Positions 11,815 to 22,491 of a DNA stretch of 64,000 nt are shown here, piece after piece. The DNA comes from Isoetes taiwanensis. Taxonomy: Eukaryota > Streptophyta > Lycopodiopsida > Isoetales > Isoetaceae. The stretch lies in contig JAJEKV010000177.1 of NCBI GenBank assembly GCA_021234155.1, positions 498,001 to 562,000 of the forward strand, written 5' to 3'. Under the pieces are notes generated by a model. That model ran no database searches. It had not been told where the DNA came from and saw only the letters and a list, made by a program, of their open reading frames with translations. A program made the translations under genes and the position numbers. Numbering within the stretch: position 1 is the first letter of the stretch; each line of letters begins with the position of its first letter.

Positions 11815-12770
11815 TGAGATCTTATAATTTAATTGTAGCTGTAGCATACATTACACTCTCCAGTATCTATCTGCTTTATTTTGCTTTGGGAAAGTTCTTG
11901 TATCTCCTCTCTAGCCTTTTAATCTTGTATAGGTTGCTGGGCCTCAGATCTAAATACATTTTTCCTTCTGTTATTCAAGACTTCTATTACAGAATTTGTG
12001 CATAAGAAGTTTAAAGATAAATTACTTGCTACTTCATTTTCATGGCCAGATTATCTTGGATATGATATAATTTCGGGGAATAGCCTTACTATAGACATTC
12101 TCTGATGGTTCATAAAAAGATTTACTGATCTGGAGTTTATCATGTGATTGCTTAACTTATGTTCTCATAAACTGAACATATTTGGGTTTTCATGTCATAG
12201 CATAGTATGCATTACTAACATTTTCCTTTAATTTTATGGACTGGACCATCTATAAAATCAGGAGGTAATCGCTTAAAACATAGCATATGATGGTAATATG
12301 CTACTGAGGGGTCTTCAAGAAATGTATCTTAGTGCTGCCAATGATTACCATTGAAAATCCAGTTTACTTGCAGCCTAAGTTAAAAAGGGTTTCAAATTTG
12401 TATGGTAGTACTGCTGAAACTTAGCATAGGTCGTTATCCTGCCGAAATGTAACTTGTATTATGCTAGTTTCAGATCTTGACATTCTTTCAGAAATCATCC
12501 ATGTAGTAGTTTATGCACAGCTAACATGGTTGTAGTTTCTATAGCTGTATTCTGTTCATCCCTGAATGGTAATTATAGATGCCTAAGATGAGGGGATAAT
12601 GACTTAAACAGGGCATGTGGTGGTATTGTGCTTGCTCAATCTCTTGTATTAGTGTTGCCATGATTTACCACAGTAGTTTTTTAGTCATAGGCAGCATAAT
12701 TAAACCTTATCCTAACTTCTCTCTTTCTGCTGTTTAAAATTTCTGTGTATCAGGCAGAGTGAGGGGGATA
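11815..12770. other. Non-coding, with diverged tandem motifs
   Basis: No gene is seen. The motif TAGTGCTGCCATGATTACC or close variants occurs at about 12331, 12650 and 12798, each preceded by a GAGG-GGATAA-like segment. This suggests a decayed array whose last member carries the hairpin at 12774. Confidence 0.45.
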
Positions 12771-12773
12771 ACT

Positions 12774-12862
12774 CAAAAGATCCCATGACACCTGCTAGTG
12801 CTGCCATGATTACCCTTTAGGCTAATTTTTGGTTGGTTTACTGCAGGTAACAGGATCTTTTG
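12774..12862 (+). ncRNA. Candidate structured RNA hairpin, diverged copy 3
   Basis: CAAAAGATCC pairs with GGATCTTTTG (10 bp), then ACCTGC with GCAGGT, with the same internal-loop geometry as 7329-7423. Relative to copy 1, a T-A outer pair is C-G and a C-G inner pair is T-A, both with the partner changed to match. The loop sequence is unrelated. This pairing conservation is the best evidence that the fold matters. Confidence 0.4.
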
Positions 12863-13189
12863 CTCTTTGCACTTGAGTTTACTGTGCATTTCATCTTTTG
12901 GGAAGGGGTCTTGCGTGATCTCTCTAATGTTGTACCTGATGATAGGTTTTGCTGCATCCTTTAACTTACAGATAAGCAAATGCAAGACTCCAAGTAAAGG
13001 AGACTTCAAGTAGATTGGGCTCTGTTTATCAATGTGCTGGTTGTGATTCTTTCCACTCGCAACCTGGAGACCGTGTTATTCAAAAGGTATGCAGAATTTT
13101 TCAGTGTTAAATACGATGATCCTGAGAAAAGGCTGATCCTAGTACTTGCATGCATCAGTAGTTTGATATGTGGTATGTTGGATCTCAAG

Positions 13190-13745
13190 AATGACAGTGC
13201 AAGATATGTGCCTGGGACTGGACCCATAATTCTTCCTCAATGCAAACAATGTGAAAAGCATTTTAATATCGGTCGTCCTATTTGGGCAGCTCCAATTCAT
13301 GATGCAAAGTAGGTTGATTTGATCGTTTCAAATGTTAACGTTCCTCTTTCCTCTTTTGCAGGAGCTTCCTGATGTACCTATGCATTTGAGCTTGCATGGA
13401 ATGAGTGCAACTTCTAAATGCACTCCCCCTTCTGTTATATTTTGATCTGTTGTTATTAATGCTAGTTAGCGGGTTTTAAGAACGGATAACAATCCACTCA
13501 GTTTAAAGAGTGATGCTCCAATGAGTGTGCTATGGGACATTACGCATTGCTGGGTATGCATTATTTTTGTTGGGGTATGCATGTTTTTGCAAGTATATGC
13601 ATCTCATGTATTTTTCTAATGATGCATGCTTCTTCAGGTAAGAGCTCATCTTGCGAAGGAATCGAATGAAGTGACTCCTGCAAGCATAATCTTGAGCCAA
13701 ACTATTCAGAATTTAGATTACTGGAGGAGTGAAGCAACATCCTAG
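13190..13745 (+). pseudogene. TRM1: tRNA (guanine-26-N2)-dimethyltransferase homologue, decayed
   Basis: Three blocks match the C-terminal half of eukaryotic TRM1, which dimethylates G26 of tRNAs using S-adenosylmethionine. 13196-13312 encodes YVPGTGPIILPQC and HFNIGRPIWAAPIHD (the GGPIW.APIHD block, here with Arg in place of a Gly). 13361-13555 encodes ELPDVPMHLSLHGMSAT, CTPPS and LKSDAPMSVLWDITHCWV, with in-frame stops between. 13636-13745 encodes VRAHLAKESNEVTPASIILS. Intron positions (after APIHDAK, before ELPDVP, after HCWV) look retained, so this is not a processed copy. Stops in the second block and the absence of the methyltransferase core argue for a pseudogene. Confidence 0.75.
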
Positions 13746-13759
13746 GAAAGCAAATATAT

Positions 13760-15300
13760 CAGCGCATGTTGCTGAAGCATTGTTCATACCAAAGCAACCG
13801 GCTAAAGCCAAGCAACTGCAGGGTTAAAATGCATTCTATAAAAATACAAACAAATCAAAAATGCATTCGGGGCAAAAATCAAGGCAAGAATATGTCTGCA
13901 CATTCTGCACATGTTAGAAACAGAATCTAAAATTGGTCATTTATCTAGTATGGTTAATAACGTTCCCATGCAGCATGTTTGAACAGCCCTATGAAATGTT
14001 TTAGAAATGTAAGCCTCTTAATTTTTTATGCATAAGAGAGTCCAATCGCATGAATAATCCATCTTTTTATTCTAAGCTGGACTCTAAATCATAGTGTTTA
14101 ACGACCATAAGAAATCTTTTTATTCTAAACTAGACTCTAAATCATAGTGTTTAACGAGTTGGAGCAAATTCGTGTAGAAATTGGAGAGGATCAAGGCACA
14201 TGAAAAAAGGACATTTTTTTGGCCGTTTTTACGTCATAGATTAAAAGCAAAGTGTGAAACAACCTCATTGTGCTCATCATTGGAGTTGGTAGTGTGATAG
14301 CAAAGGAAAAGGTTCTTAAAAGGCAACCAAGTGAGGCAACTAAGTGAATAAGTGAAGAGAACAACTTACTTAGTTTCCCGCTTTAGAATGCTGTAGCTTA
14401 ATGTTGATGAACTCTTATATGAATCTATATAAAGGGTGATGATAATTTCTTTCAGTTCAAAATTGTGACATAGGACTATCCCATGGAACCCATAATGTAA
14501 ACTAAATTAAATTCACTTCTGTGGAGAAAAGAACTACAATAGCTTAGGTTAATTTTATAACAATTGGGCAACACGCGCAAAAAGAAAGAAACGGTCTCCC
14601 ATCACTAAAGATAAAACGTCCCATTTAGGTTTAGTTCTTAATTTTAAGAAATACGACTACGTTCCCATGCGCCACTAATGGGCTTTGAAAATCAAAGCAG
14701 TGGATATGATGTGACTATGAAAATCAAAGCAGGGGGCTAACTTGGCATAAAAAATCAATGCATGGCAAGGAATCCCCATTTTTTAAAACTTTAAGCTGGA
14801 CCTGGAAGTAGTGATCAACTTATGCTACGGTCTAGATCACTTATACGGGTACTTATCAACTATAAAGGTAGGGTTAGAGTCGATGTGGCATTGTCAAGGG
14901 AAAACATGGTAAATACCTTGATGTTATTAAAGATTGGCCATGAGCAAGCAGCTGGCAATTTAACGGCGATTCAAATGGTTAAAGCATTTTGATGCCTTCT
15001 TTGTTGTGCATCTTGAAAGACATATAATTAATGTTGTATATGTCCTCAAAACATTTTGATGCCTTCTTTGTTGTGCATCTTGAAAGACATGTAATTAACA
15101 TTGTATATATCCCTGTATAAATATAACCACTTCACTACATTTATTATCCACATGATTGAATATCTTTTTTGATGGGAGTCTTTGAGCATACATTTATTTA
15201 GGCGAAGATCTTGAGCACATGTTTCTTTAGAGGATTTGGGTTTGGCTCTTTTGCAGTTGCAGCTACGGGCCATCCGTTTTGGTAGCCTATAGTACTAGTA
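13760..15300. repeat. Intergenic with two short tandem duplications
   Basis: No gene is recognised. A 53-bp-period duplication lies at about 14063-14160 and a 67-bp-period duplication at 14985-15118. Both are direct, adjacent and more than 85 percent identical by eye. Confidence 0.7.
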
Positions 15301-15309
15301 TCAAAGCCC

Positions 15310-15470
15310 GTTTAGTTCATAGTAATCTTGGAGAATCTTTAGGAATCACAAGAGAATCTTTGAGAATCTAGGGGAATATTGATGGAATCTTGAATAATAT
15401 AGGAGGATCTACATAGAAACTTGAAGAATCTAGAGAAATCTTGGCATGATTGGCATGATTAGGCTCGATT
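15310..15470 (-). repeat. Degenerate GAATCT repeat block
   Basis: GAATCT or GGAATCTT recurs every 10-15 bases. It is the reverse complement of the AGATTC block at 17700-18282, suggesting one repeat family in both orientations around the MATE locus. Confidence 0.7.
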
Positions 15471-16041
15471 CTACTCCTTCGTCGTCTCTATTTTGTTCTT
15501 TGCAGGTTAAGCTTCAAGCCCAAGGGGGTTTTCTGTGGAGAACAGGCCGAAATCGTAACTGGCCTAGGGTAAGATCTGGGTTTTTCGCAGGCTCAATCTT
15601 CCAAGCATAGGCAATTTCCTGACAAAGGTCCAACAAATCCGAGCACTGGGCAATGCCCTTTCTAACTTCTTCCTTGTTTTTGTGTTTTTGTTTTGTTTAC
15701 AGGTTAAAATTTCAAATGATCTCGGTTGCTTGCAGAGCTCTTCGATTCGGATTCGGAGGTTCGGGGTGTAGCCATGGCGGATTTAAACAAAAAACAGGGT
15801 TCAAACACAAGAACATATCCCCCTTTTTTTTCTCTCTGATTCTTTTCATTCCATTTACATCCTTGTGACAGCTTAATACTCTCATAGATTCAACAAGATA
15901 CGATTTCTCTATGCTATATTTGAATTTTATTTGCTTTTAATTCTCAGATGCATCATAGTGTTATTATTATTAGACTCCCGATTGATATTTCATAGCAAGT
16001 ATTCCAATGATCTAGAGACTACACAGAGAATTTCCTTCCAG
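15471..16041. other. Upstream of the MATE homology
   Basis: T-rich sequence with no recognised exon. The first MATE exon, with the N-terminal helix, would be expected here but I cannot identify it. Confidence 0.35.
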
Positions 16042-17539
16042 GTGAACCCTTTGCAACTTGTATCCCTTATGTTCGTTGGACATTTGGGACAGTTGTCTCT
16101 TTCCAGTGCTTCTATTGCTGTTTCCTTTGCTAACCTCTGGGGATTCAGCCTCTTGGTACGTTCTATCTTTTCGTTTGTGAGCATTTGTTAACTCATCGTT
16201 ATTCATTGACATTCTTTGATTTCAATAAATCTTAAATTAGTCTACTTGTTTCCTTCCCTTAGATAGGAATGGCAGTGCTTTGGAGACACTTTCTGGAGAA
16301 GCCTACGAGCACACTAGTGTCATTTACTCAGTATTTACATGCAAAGAGCAATCTTTGTGTTGGCTATTACCTGCATACCAATAGCAGTTGTTTGGTACAA
16401 CATGGGAGGGCTGCTCGTTGTGCGAGGGCAGGATCCCATGATTTCCATAGAAGCAGGAAAATATGCTCGATGGATGCTTCCTGGTTTATTTGCTTATTCA
16501 TTGCTCCAACCGCTTGTAATATTCTTGCAGACTCAGAGCATTGTTTTTCTGATGCTGTTAGGCTCTTGTATAACCTTGTTAATCCATATAGCATTATCAT
16601 GGACTTTGATTTACAAACTTAATATGGAAAGGTGCAGCATTGTCAACGAGTATATCAAATTGGATAAACGTTCCACTTCTAGTTAGGTAAAATTCTCTTC
16701 TACATGTAAGAAGACGTGGACTACATTTTTGATAGAGGCATTCCATGATTTAAAGCAATTCTTCAAGCTTGCAATTCCTTCGGTGATCATGATATGGTAT
16801 TCTGTTCTGCTACATGCACAATCATACTCAAAGTGATGGTCATTTCTACATTAACCAGCATGCATTTTAAGTTTGACTGTAACTATCCATTTTCATATTG
16901 CTTGGGCTGTCAGCAAAGTTTGAACACATGTTCTCCATTTTTATGTCCATTTATAGTCTAGATGTCTTCTATACTTGTATTATTATCTCTATCCATTTCT
17001 TTTCCTTCTTCTTGATTCTTTCTTGTGTCACCAAGGCTTTTGGCAAGCTCTTCTCTATGTTAGCAGTTTGTAGAATCCATTTACGTTGTATAGACTTGAG
17101 TTAAGCTTCTCTCCATAAAAAACTCTACCAAATGTAGTTTATGCACTCTATATCTTGTCAATGAAAGTTTGATGTCAATGCATTCTCTGTTTGTGCCATT
17201 TTCATTTGGAATGGTGGTCATTTGAAACTCAAGTGCTTCTTTCTGGTGTTCTACCACAGCCAGCCCTCGAGACTTAAGTTTTCTCAATCGGTAAGCACTC
17301 TAGGATCTGCAACTGTCCTCATATCAATGTGTGACATTAGCATAAAATGGGCCTAAAAAAGTTGTTCCTGTGCCGTTTTAGTATTGTGGATTTGGTGTGC
17401 ATGATTCCATTTGGTCTCAGTGCCACTGTAAGGCAAGCAACAACACTGAAAAATTACATAATCAAATTTGTGTATTGTTATACAAGTTTTTACTATGAGT
17501 GGTTGTACCATGAACAATTGGGAAATATAAGCGAACATT

Positions 17540-18282
17540 GATGGAATCTCATAGAATCTAATGAAGTCTTTCTAGAGTCTTGGACAGTCTAAGAGAATCT
17601 TTATAGGATCTTCATTGGATGGCACTGCATTTGGCGTATGATTCCTCGAGGAATTGTACAAATTCAACTAGAAATCAAATTTAAAGTCATGCGATGAAGA
17701 TTCTATAGAGATTCTCCAAGATTCCACCAAGAATCTCTAGATACTCAAAAATTTTATGAAGATTACTTTAGATTCCTTTAGATTCTTAAAGATTCTCTTG
17801 AGATTCCCCTAGATTTCCAAAGATTATCCTAAGATTCCTCAAGATTCCATGTAGATTCTTCTAGATTTCCTTAGATTGAAGATTCCCTTTTAGAACACAC
17901 CTAGTGCCAAAGATTCCCCTAGATCCCCTTGGATTCCCCTTAAATTCCCTAAAATTCCATAAACATCCCTTAGATTCTTAAGGTTCTACAAAGATTCCCT
18001 TAGATTTTCAAAGATTATCTGAAGATTTCTTTAGATTTCCCAAGATTCTATGTAGATTCCCTTAGATTCTATGAAGATTCCACTAGATTCTCTAAGATTC
18101 TGTCAAGTTTCCCTAGATTCTCAAATATTTTTTGAAGATTCTCTTAGATTCCCCTATATTCTTATAAATCCCATAGATTCCTTAAGATTCTCTTGATATT
18201 TCCTTGATTCCAAAGGTTATCCGAAATTTCCTCTAGATTCCTTAAGATTCTTAAATATTCTCTTGAGATTCCCCTAGATTTC
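17540..18282 (+). repeat. AGATTC degenerate repeat block in the MATE intron
   Basis: AGATTCCCTTAGATTC-type motifs repeat every 10-12 bases. The first 100 bases are in the opposite (GAATCT) sense and the rest in the AGATTC sense. The last 102 bases (18181-18282) are identical to 21293-21394. Confidence 0.85.
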
Positions 18283-18968
18283 TGATATGAACGGTCTTTT
18301 CTACCTGCAAATCTGACAAACACGGTTAATCAAAATGATCTAGAACTCCAGATCAAGCTCTCTCGGCACAACTTATCCACCCAACCGGGCTCTTGATTTG
18401 CAAACACGGCAAGACTAGGCTTAAACTCTTTCCAACTCTGAGAGTCTGCTATCCAACTGGTAGCCTCTCTGGGATTCTCTGGGTTAGTCTAAAACTCAGA
18501 AATCATTCAATCAGCAGTTACTAGCAGTTCTATAGCAAACTTGGCAAGCGGATCATAAGACACTTCCGGCCTCCTCCTTCGTTCTGCTGCTCAATGGCCT
18601 CCTATACTACTTTTTAAAAAGGTATTCTCTAGCTAAATCGGGATTCCCTTGCTCCTTTATGCCAAATCCGGCTTCTTTTCTGCTGATCCGGGCTGGTTCG
18701 GTTGCATTCCGGACAGCCATTCTTTTCTGCGTTTTCTATGTGCACTTTAGTTTTTAACCATTTCGTTCTTTACATAGTTTGTTGTTTATATTTAAGTGAC
18801 ATTTTAACTCCAATAGTTCCTTTGTACAGCTTTAACATTTCAATGGTTTATAAGCTATAGTTTAAAACCCCTAAGGTTAATCATTTAATCAAATAAAAAG
18901 CCCTTGCCTCTGTGTTTGTCTCTGCAAATCCTTTCTCTGAGCCACGCCCCCAAGCTAGTGCCGTATCA
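18283..18968 (-). mobile_element. 3' LTR of a Ty3/gypsy-type gag element
   Basis: The 686-bp segment starts TGATATGAAC and ends GCCGTATCA, giving TGATA...TATCA inverted ends as LTRs have. On the minus strand it is immediately preceded by a polypurine tract (AGAAGGGAGGGAA, complement of 18970-18982), the plus-strand primer of reverse transcription. No second LTR is present at the other end of the element. Confidence 0.75.
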
Positions 18969-19256
18969 ATTCCCTCCCTTCTCAAGGTTGATCGTCCTCG
19001 ATCATCTGCCTTAGGGAATAACAATCTCTCCCAAAGCTAGTCAACTGACTATCCGCTTTGAAAGGATTTCTTATAGGTTGGTAAACTTACCATCTGCCTA
19101 ACAATTCTAAGGGTCTTGCTTCTGTGCTGCAGTCACAGTTGCCCCCTTCTAACTCTAGAGCAACATTCATTTGAAGCTAAACTTTCATTATCTCAAACCA
19201 AATGAATACAATGCTCAAACTATACAACAAACACATGTCTACACTGACGTGTTATT
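18969..19256 (-). other. Linker between gag and polypurine tract
   Basis: 288 bp with no pol similarity separate the gag stop from the polypurine tract. Either pol was deleted or the element never carried pol. Confidence 0.5.
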
Positions 19257-20331
19257 CTACTTATCTATAGCCGATTTGAAGCCGACTCCTTTCATAAGCT
19301 TCCGCCTTTTCTTTGTCAGATTTAGCATGGGAACCTTCAGGGACTTTTTCAGGAACTTCTTCTGCAACACGAACATGGGCAATCTGCGCAGATGTTCGGG
19401 CTTTTGCTCGAGTATCCTCCTTCGGTTGCTCAGAATCTGCTTTGGATTGACTTTTGGGCATTGATTCTTATAGTGTGGACCTCCACATATGAAACATCCT
19501 CCCGGGGGTGCTTTTGCCTGCCCTTTGGCCGTTCCCCGTTCCCCATTGCTTCCCTTCGTACGTGTTTCTTCATTGCCAAGCAAGGCACTTACTCGATACC
19601 TCTTATTCTCTCTTTTGGATGCCTTGCCATTATCTGACTTAAAATTTTTCTCCTGAGGGTACCCCTCCCAGATATCATACCGCATTATACTAGGATTGAG
19701 TTTCATCTCTGCGGCTTCAGCTTTTCGCACCGCTTCATCAATAGTCGACGGTTCTGCAAAACATAGCTCTGCATATAATGGATCTCGCAGTCCAGCTACA
19801 AATTTTCGCGTCACTTCATTTTCAGAGAGTCCTCAGCTGTAATTCTCCCATCTGCACCGCTAAGTAGGAGAATTTGGAGTAAAAATGATGTACTGATTCA
19901 TGTTCTCCTTGCTTAAAAAGATCCCACTGTCTTTTAAGATCTGGATAATAATTTGCATGCAAGTTGTGCGACACGAATGCTTTTCTAAAAGCTGCCCAGG
20001 TTTTTATCTGAGGTAGCAATTTCTTCCGTCCTTGCCACCATATTCTGGCTACATCGGTTAAATATTTGTCCATGGCTTGCAATTTCTGTTCCTCCGTAGC
20101 TTTAACTCTTTCAAAGAAACTTTCGCAGCTGGCCAGAAATCCCAGAACTGCTGGCGGACTTCGTTTATCTCCTGCATATGACGGCATTCCTTCTACCTTC
20201 TCCAACCATTTAATTCGACCTGTTCTGGCATTGGCAACTGTAGTAGGAGAATCAGGTGGTGGTGGAGTAACTGGTGGTGTGCTTGCAGGCAAAGGAGGCT
20301 GTTGGAATATGTCTGGCAAATGCCCATACAA
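19257..20331 (-). pseudogene. gag: Ty3/gypsy gag polyprotein, one frameshift
   Basis: Structural capsid/nucleocapsid protein of an LTR retrotransposon. It starts at ATG 20331 with a Pro-rich leader, then a Retrotrans_gag capsid domain (MPSYAGDKRSPPAVLGF, ARIWWQGRKKLL, FRKAFVSHNLHANYYPDLKR). A frameshift near 19820-19830 moves into the frame ENEVTRKFVAGLRDPLYAEL. The zinc knuckle CFICGGPHYKNQCP fits CX2CX4HX4C. The protein ends at 19257 with a basic tail. No protease, reverse transcriptase or integrase follows before the LTR, as in gag-only (TR-GAG-like) elements. The 5' end of the element, with primer binding site and 5' LTR, is missing beyond about 20350. Confidence 0.85.
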
Positions 20332-20372
20332 AATTGCTACATATTCAAGTTTCCTTTGATTCCCAATATTCT

Positions 20373-21298
20373 ATATAGGTTCTCCTAGATTCCCTTAAAT
20401 TCTATGAAGATCCCCTTAAATCTCTAAGATTCCATCAAGATTTCCCTCGATTCTTAAACCTTTTTTGAAGGTTTTCGTAGATTCCCCTAGATTGTTTTGA
20501 GATTCCCATAGATTCCTTAAGATTCTTTTGAGATTCCCTTAATTTTCAAAGATTATCCCGAGATTCCTCTAGATTCCCCAAGTTTCTACAATAATTCTCT
20601 CAGATTCCCTTAGATTCTATGAATATTCCCCTAGATTATCCAACATTGCACGTAATGATGCCAAACCACTACTCATTAAAAAACACTTGATGAGAGGAAT
20701 CCAACGGCGTGGGTCCCACTTTGATCCGAGACCTTCATCGCAAGATAAAGTCATTTGAAGGCGATGCAAAAAAGGAAGCTTCCAAGAAAGCTACATAATT
20801 AATGAGTTGCCACCTCACTATCTTTTCATTAAATAAGGGTGCCACCTCACCTCCTTTAATATAAAAAATTCCAATTTAATAAGAAAGTGAGTGGCTAGAA
20901 TTTCTCTTCCCCCTTTTGATCTAATGGTTAAAATTGGTTGCACCAAATCCATTTTTGAGGAAGCTTCCTTGCACCTTCCGTACAAAAATCAAGGGCCATG
21001 ATTTTGCCTCCCCTTTTGATCCGATGGCCGAGATAAATCTGGATTAATGTTTAAGACTTTTTATCGACGGCCCAGATCGAAGTTCTGAATCTAACGGTCT
21101 AGAGCCCCAAATAAGGGGGCTGCTTGGGGGACTGTGACGTGGCTACATCCGAGGCGTCGATTTTCTTTTCAACGGCCATGATCAATCTCTACATAACAAG
21201 GGGGGTGCTTAGGCAATGACGAGGTGGCTGCATTAGAACCGTCGTTCCACAATCGACGGTCGAGATCAAAATCTCTATGGACAAGGGGGGTGCTTAAG
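20373..21298. repeat. 1.14 kb tandem duplication, first copy
   Basis: Nearly identical to 21511-22442 (shift 1138-1144 bp). It contains an AGATTC block (20373-20640) and then about 650 bp of non-coding sequence with GCCACCTCA and CGACGG motifs. The full unit also includes 21299-21510, whose start is identical to 18181-18282. The gag element therefore sits inside what was the first unit. Confidence 0.9.
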
Positions 21299-21510
21299 AT
21301 TCTCTTGATATTTCCTTGATTCCAAAGGTTATCCGAAATTTCCTCTAGATTCCTTAAGATTCTTAAATATTCTCTTGAGATTCCCCTAGATTTCCAAAGA
21401 TTATCCTAGATCCCTTGGAATCTCCCGCGGTTCCCAAAGATTCCACATACATCCCCTAGATTCTTAAGGATCTATAAAAGTTCCCCAAGATTCTATGTAA
21501 ATTCGTTTAT

Positions 21511-22442
21511 ATATAGGTTCTCCTAGATTCCCTTAAATTCTATGAAGATCCCCTTAAATCTCTAAGATTCCATCAAGATTTCCCTCGATTCTTAAACCTT
21601 TTTTGAAGGTTTTCGTAGATTCCCCTAGATTGTTTTGAGATTCCCATAGATTCCTTAAGATTCTTTTGAGATTCCCTTAATTTTCAAAGATTATCCCAAG
21701 ATTCCTCTAGATTCCCCAAGTTTCTACAATAATTCTCTCAGATTCCCTTAGATTCTATGAATATTCCCCTAGATTATCCAACATTGCATGGAATGATGCC
21801 AAACCACTACTCATTAAAAAACACTTGATGAGAGGAATCCAACGGCGTGGGTCCCACTTTGATCCGAGACCTCCATCGCAAGATAAAGTCATTTGAAGGC
21901 GATGCAAAAAAGGAAGCTTCCAAGAAAGCTACATAATTAATGAGTTGCCACCTCACTATCTTTTCATTAAATAAGGGTGCCACCTCACCTCCTTTAATAT
22001 AAAAAATTCCAATTTAATAAGAAAGTGAGTGGCTAGAATTTCTCTTCCCCCTTTTGATCTAATGGTTAAAATTGGTTGCACCAAATCCACTTTTGAGGAA
22101 GCTTCCTTACACCTTCCTTACAAAAATCAAGGGCCATGATATTGCCTCCCCTTTTGATCCGATGGCCGAGATAAATCTAGATTAATGTTTATGACTTTTT
22201 ATCGACGGCCCAGATCGAAGTTCTGAATCTAACGGTCTAGATTAAAAGCCCCAAATAAGGGGGCTGCTCGGGGGACTGTGACGTGGCTACATCCGAGGCG
22301 TCGATTTTCTTTTCAACGGCCATGATCAATCTCTACATAACAAGGGGGGTGCTTAGGCAATGACGAGGTGGCTGCATTAGAACCGTCGTTCCACAATCGA
22401 CGGTCGAGATCAAAATCTCTATGGACAAGGGGGGTGCTTAAG
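21511..22442. repeat. 1.14 kb tandem duplication, second copy
   Basis: About 99 percent identical by eye to 20373-21298. Differences include an 8-base insertion near 22235 and a few substitutions. Non-coding. Confidence 0.9.
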
Positions 22443-22457
22443 TTATTGTATATATAT

Positions 22458-22491
22458 TATGATATGATATGATATGATATGATATGATATT
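22458..22491. repeat. GATAT pentanucleotide microsatellite
   Basis: Six tandem GATAT units just upstream of the MATE exon at 22521. Confidence 0.9.
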
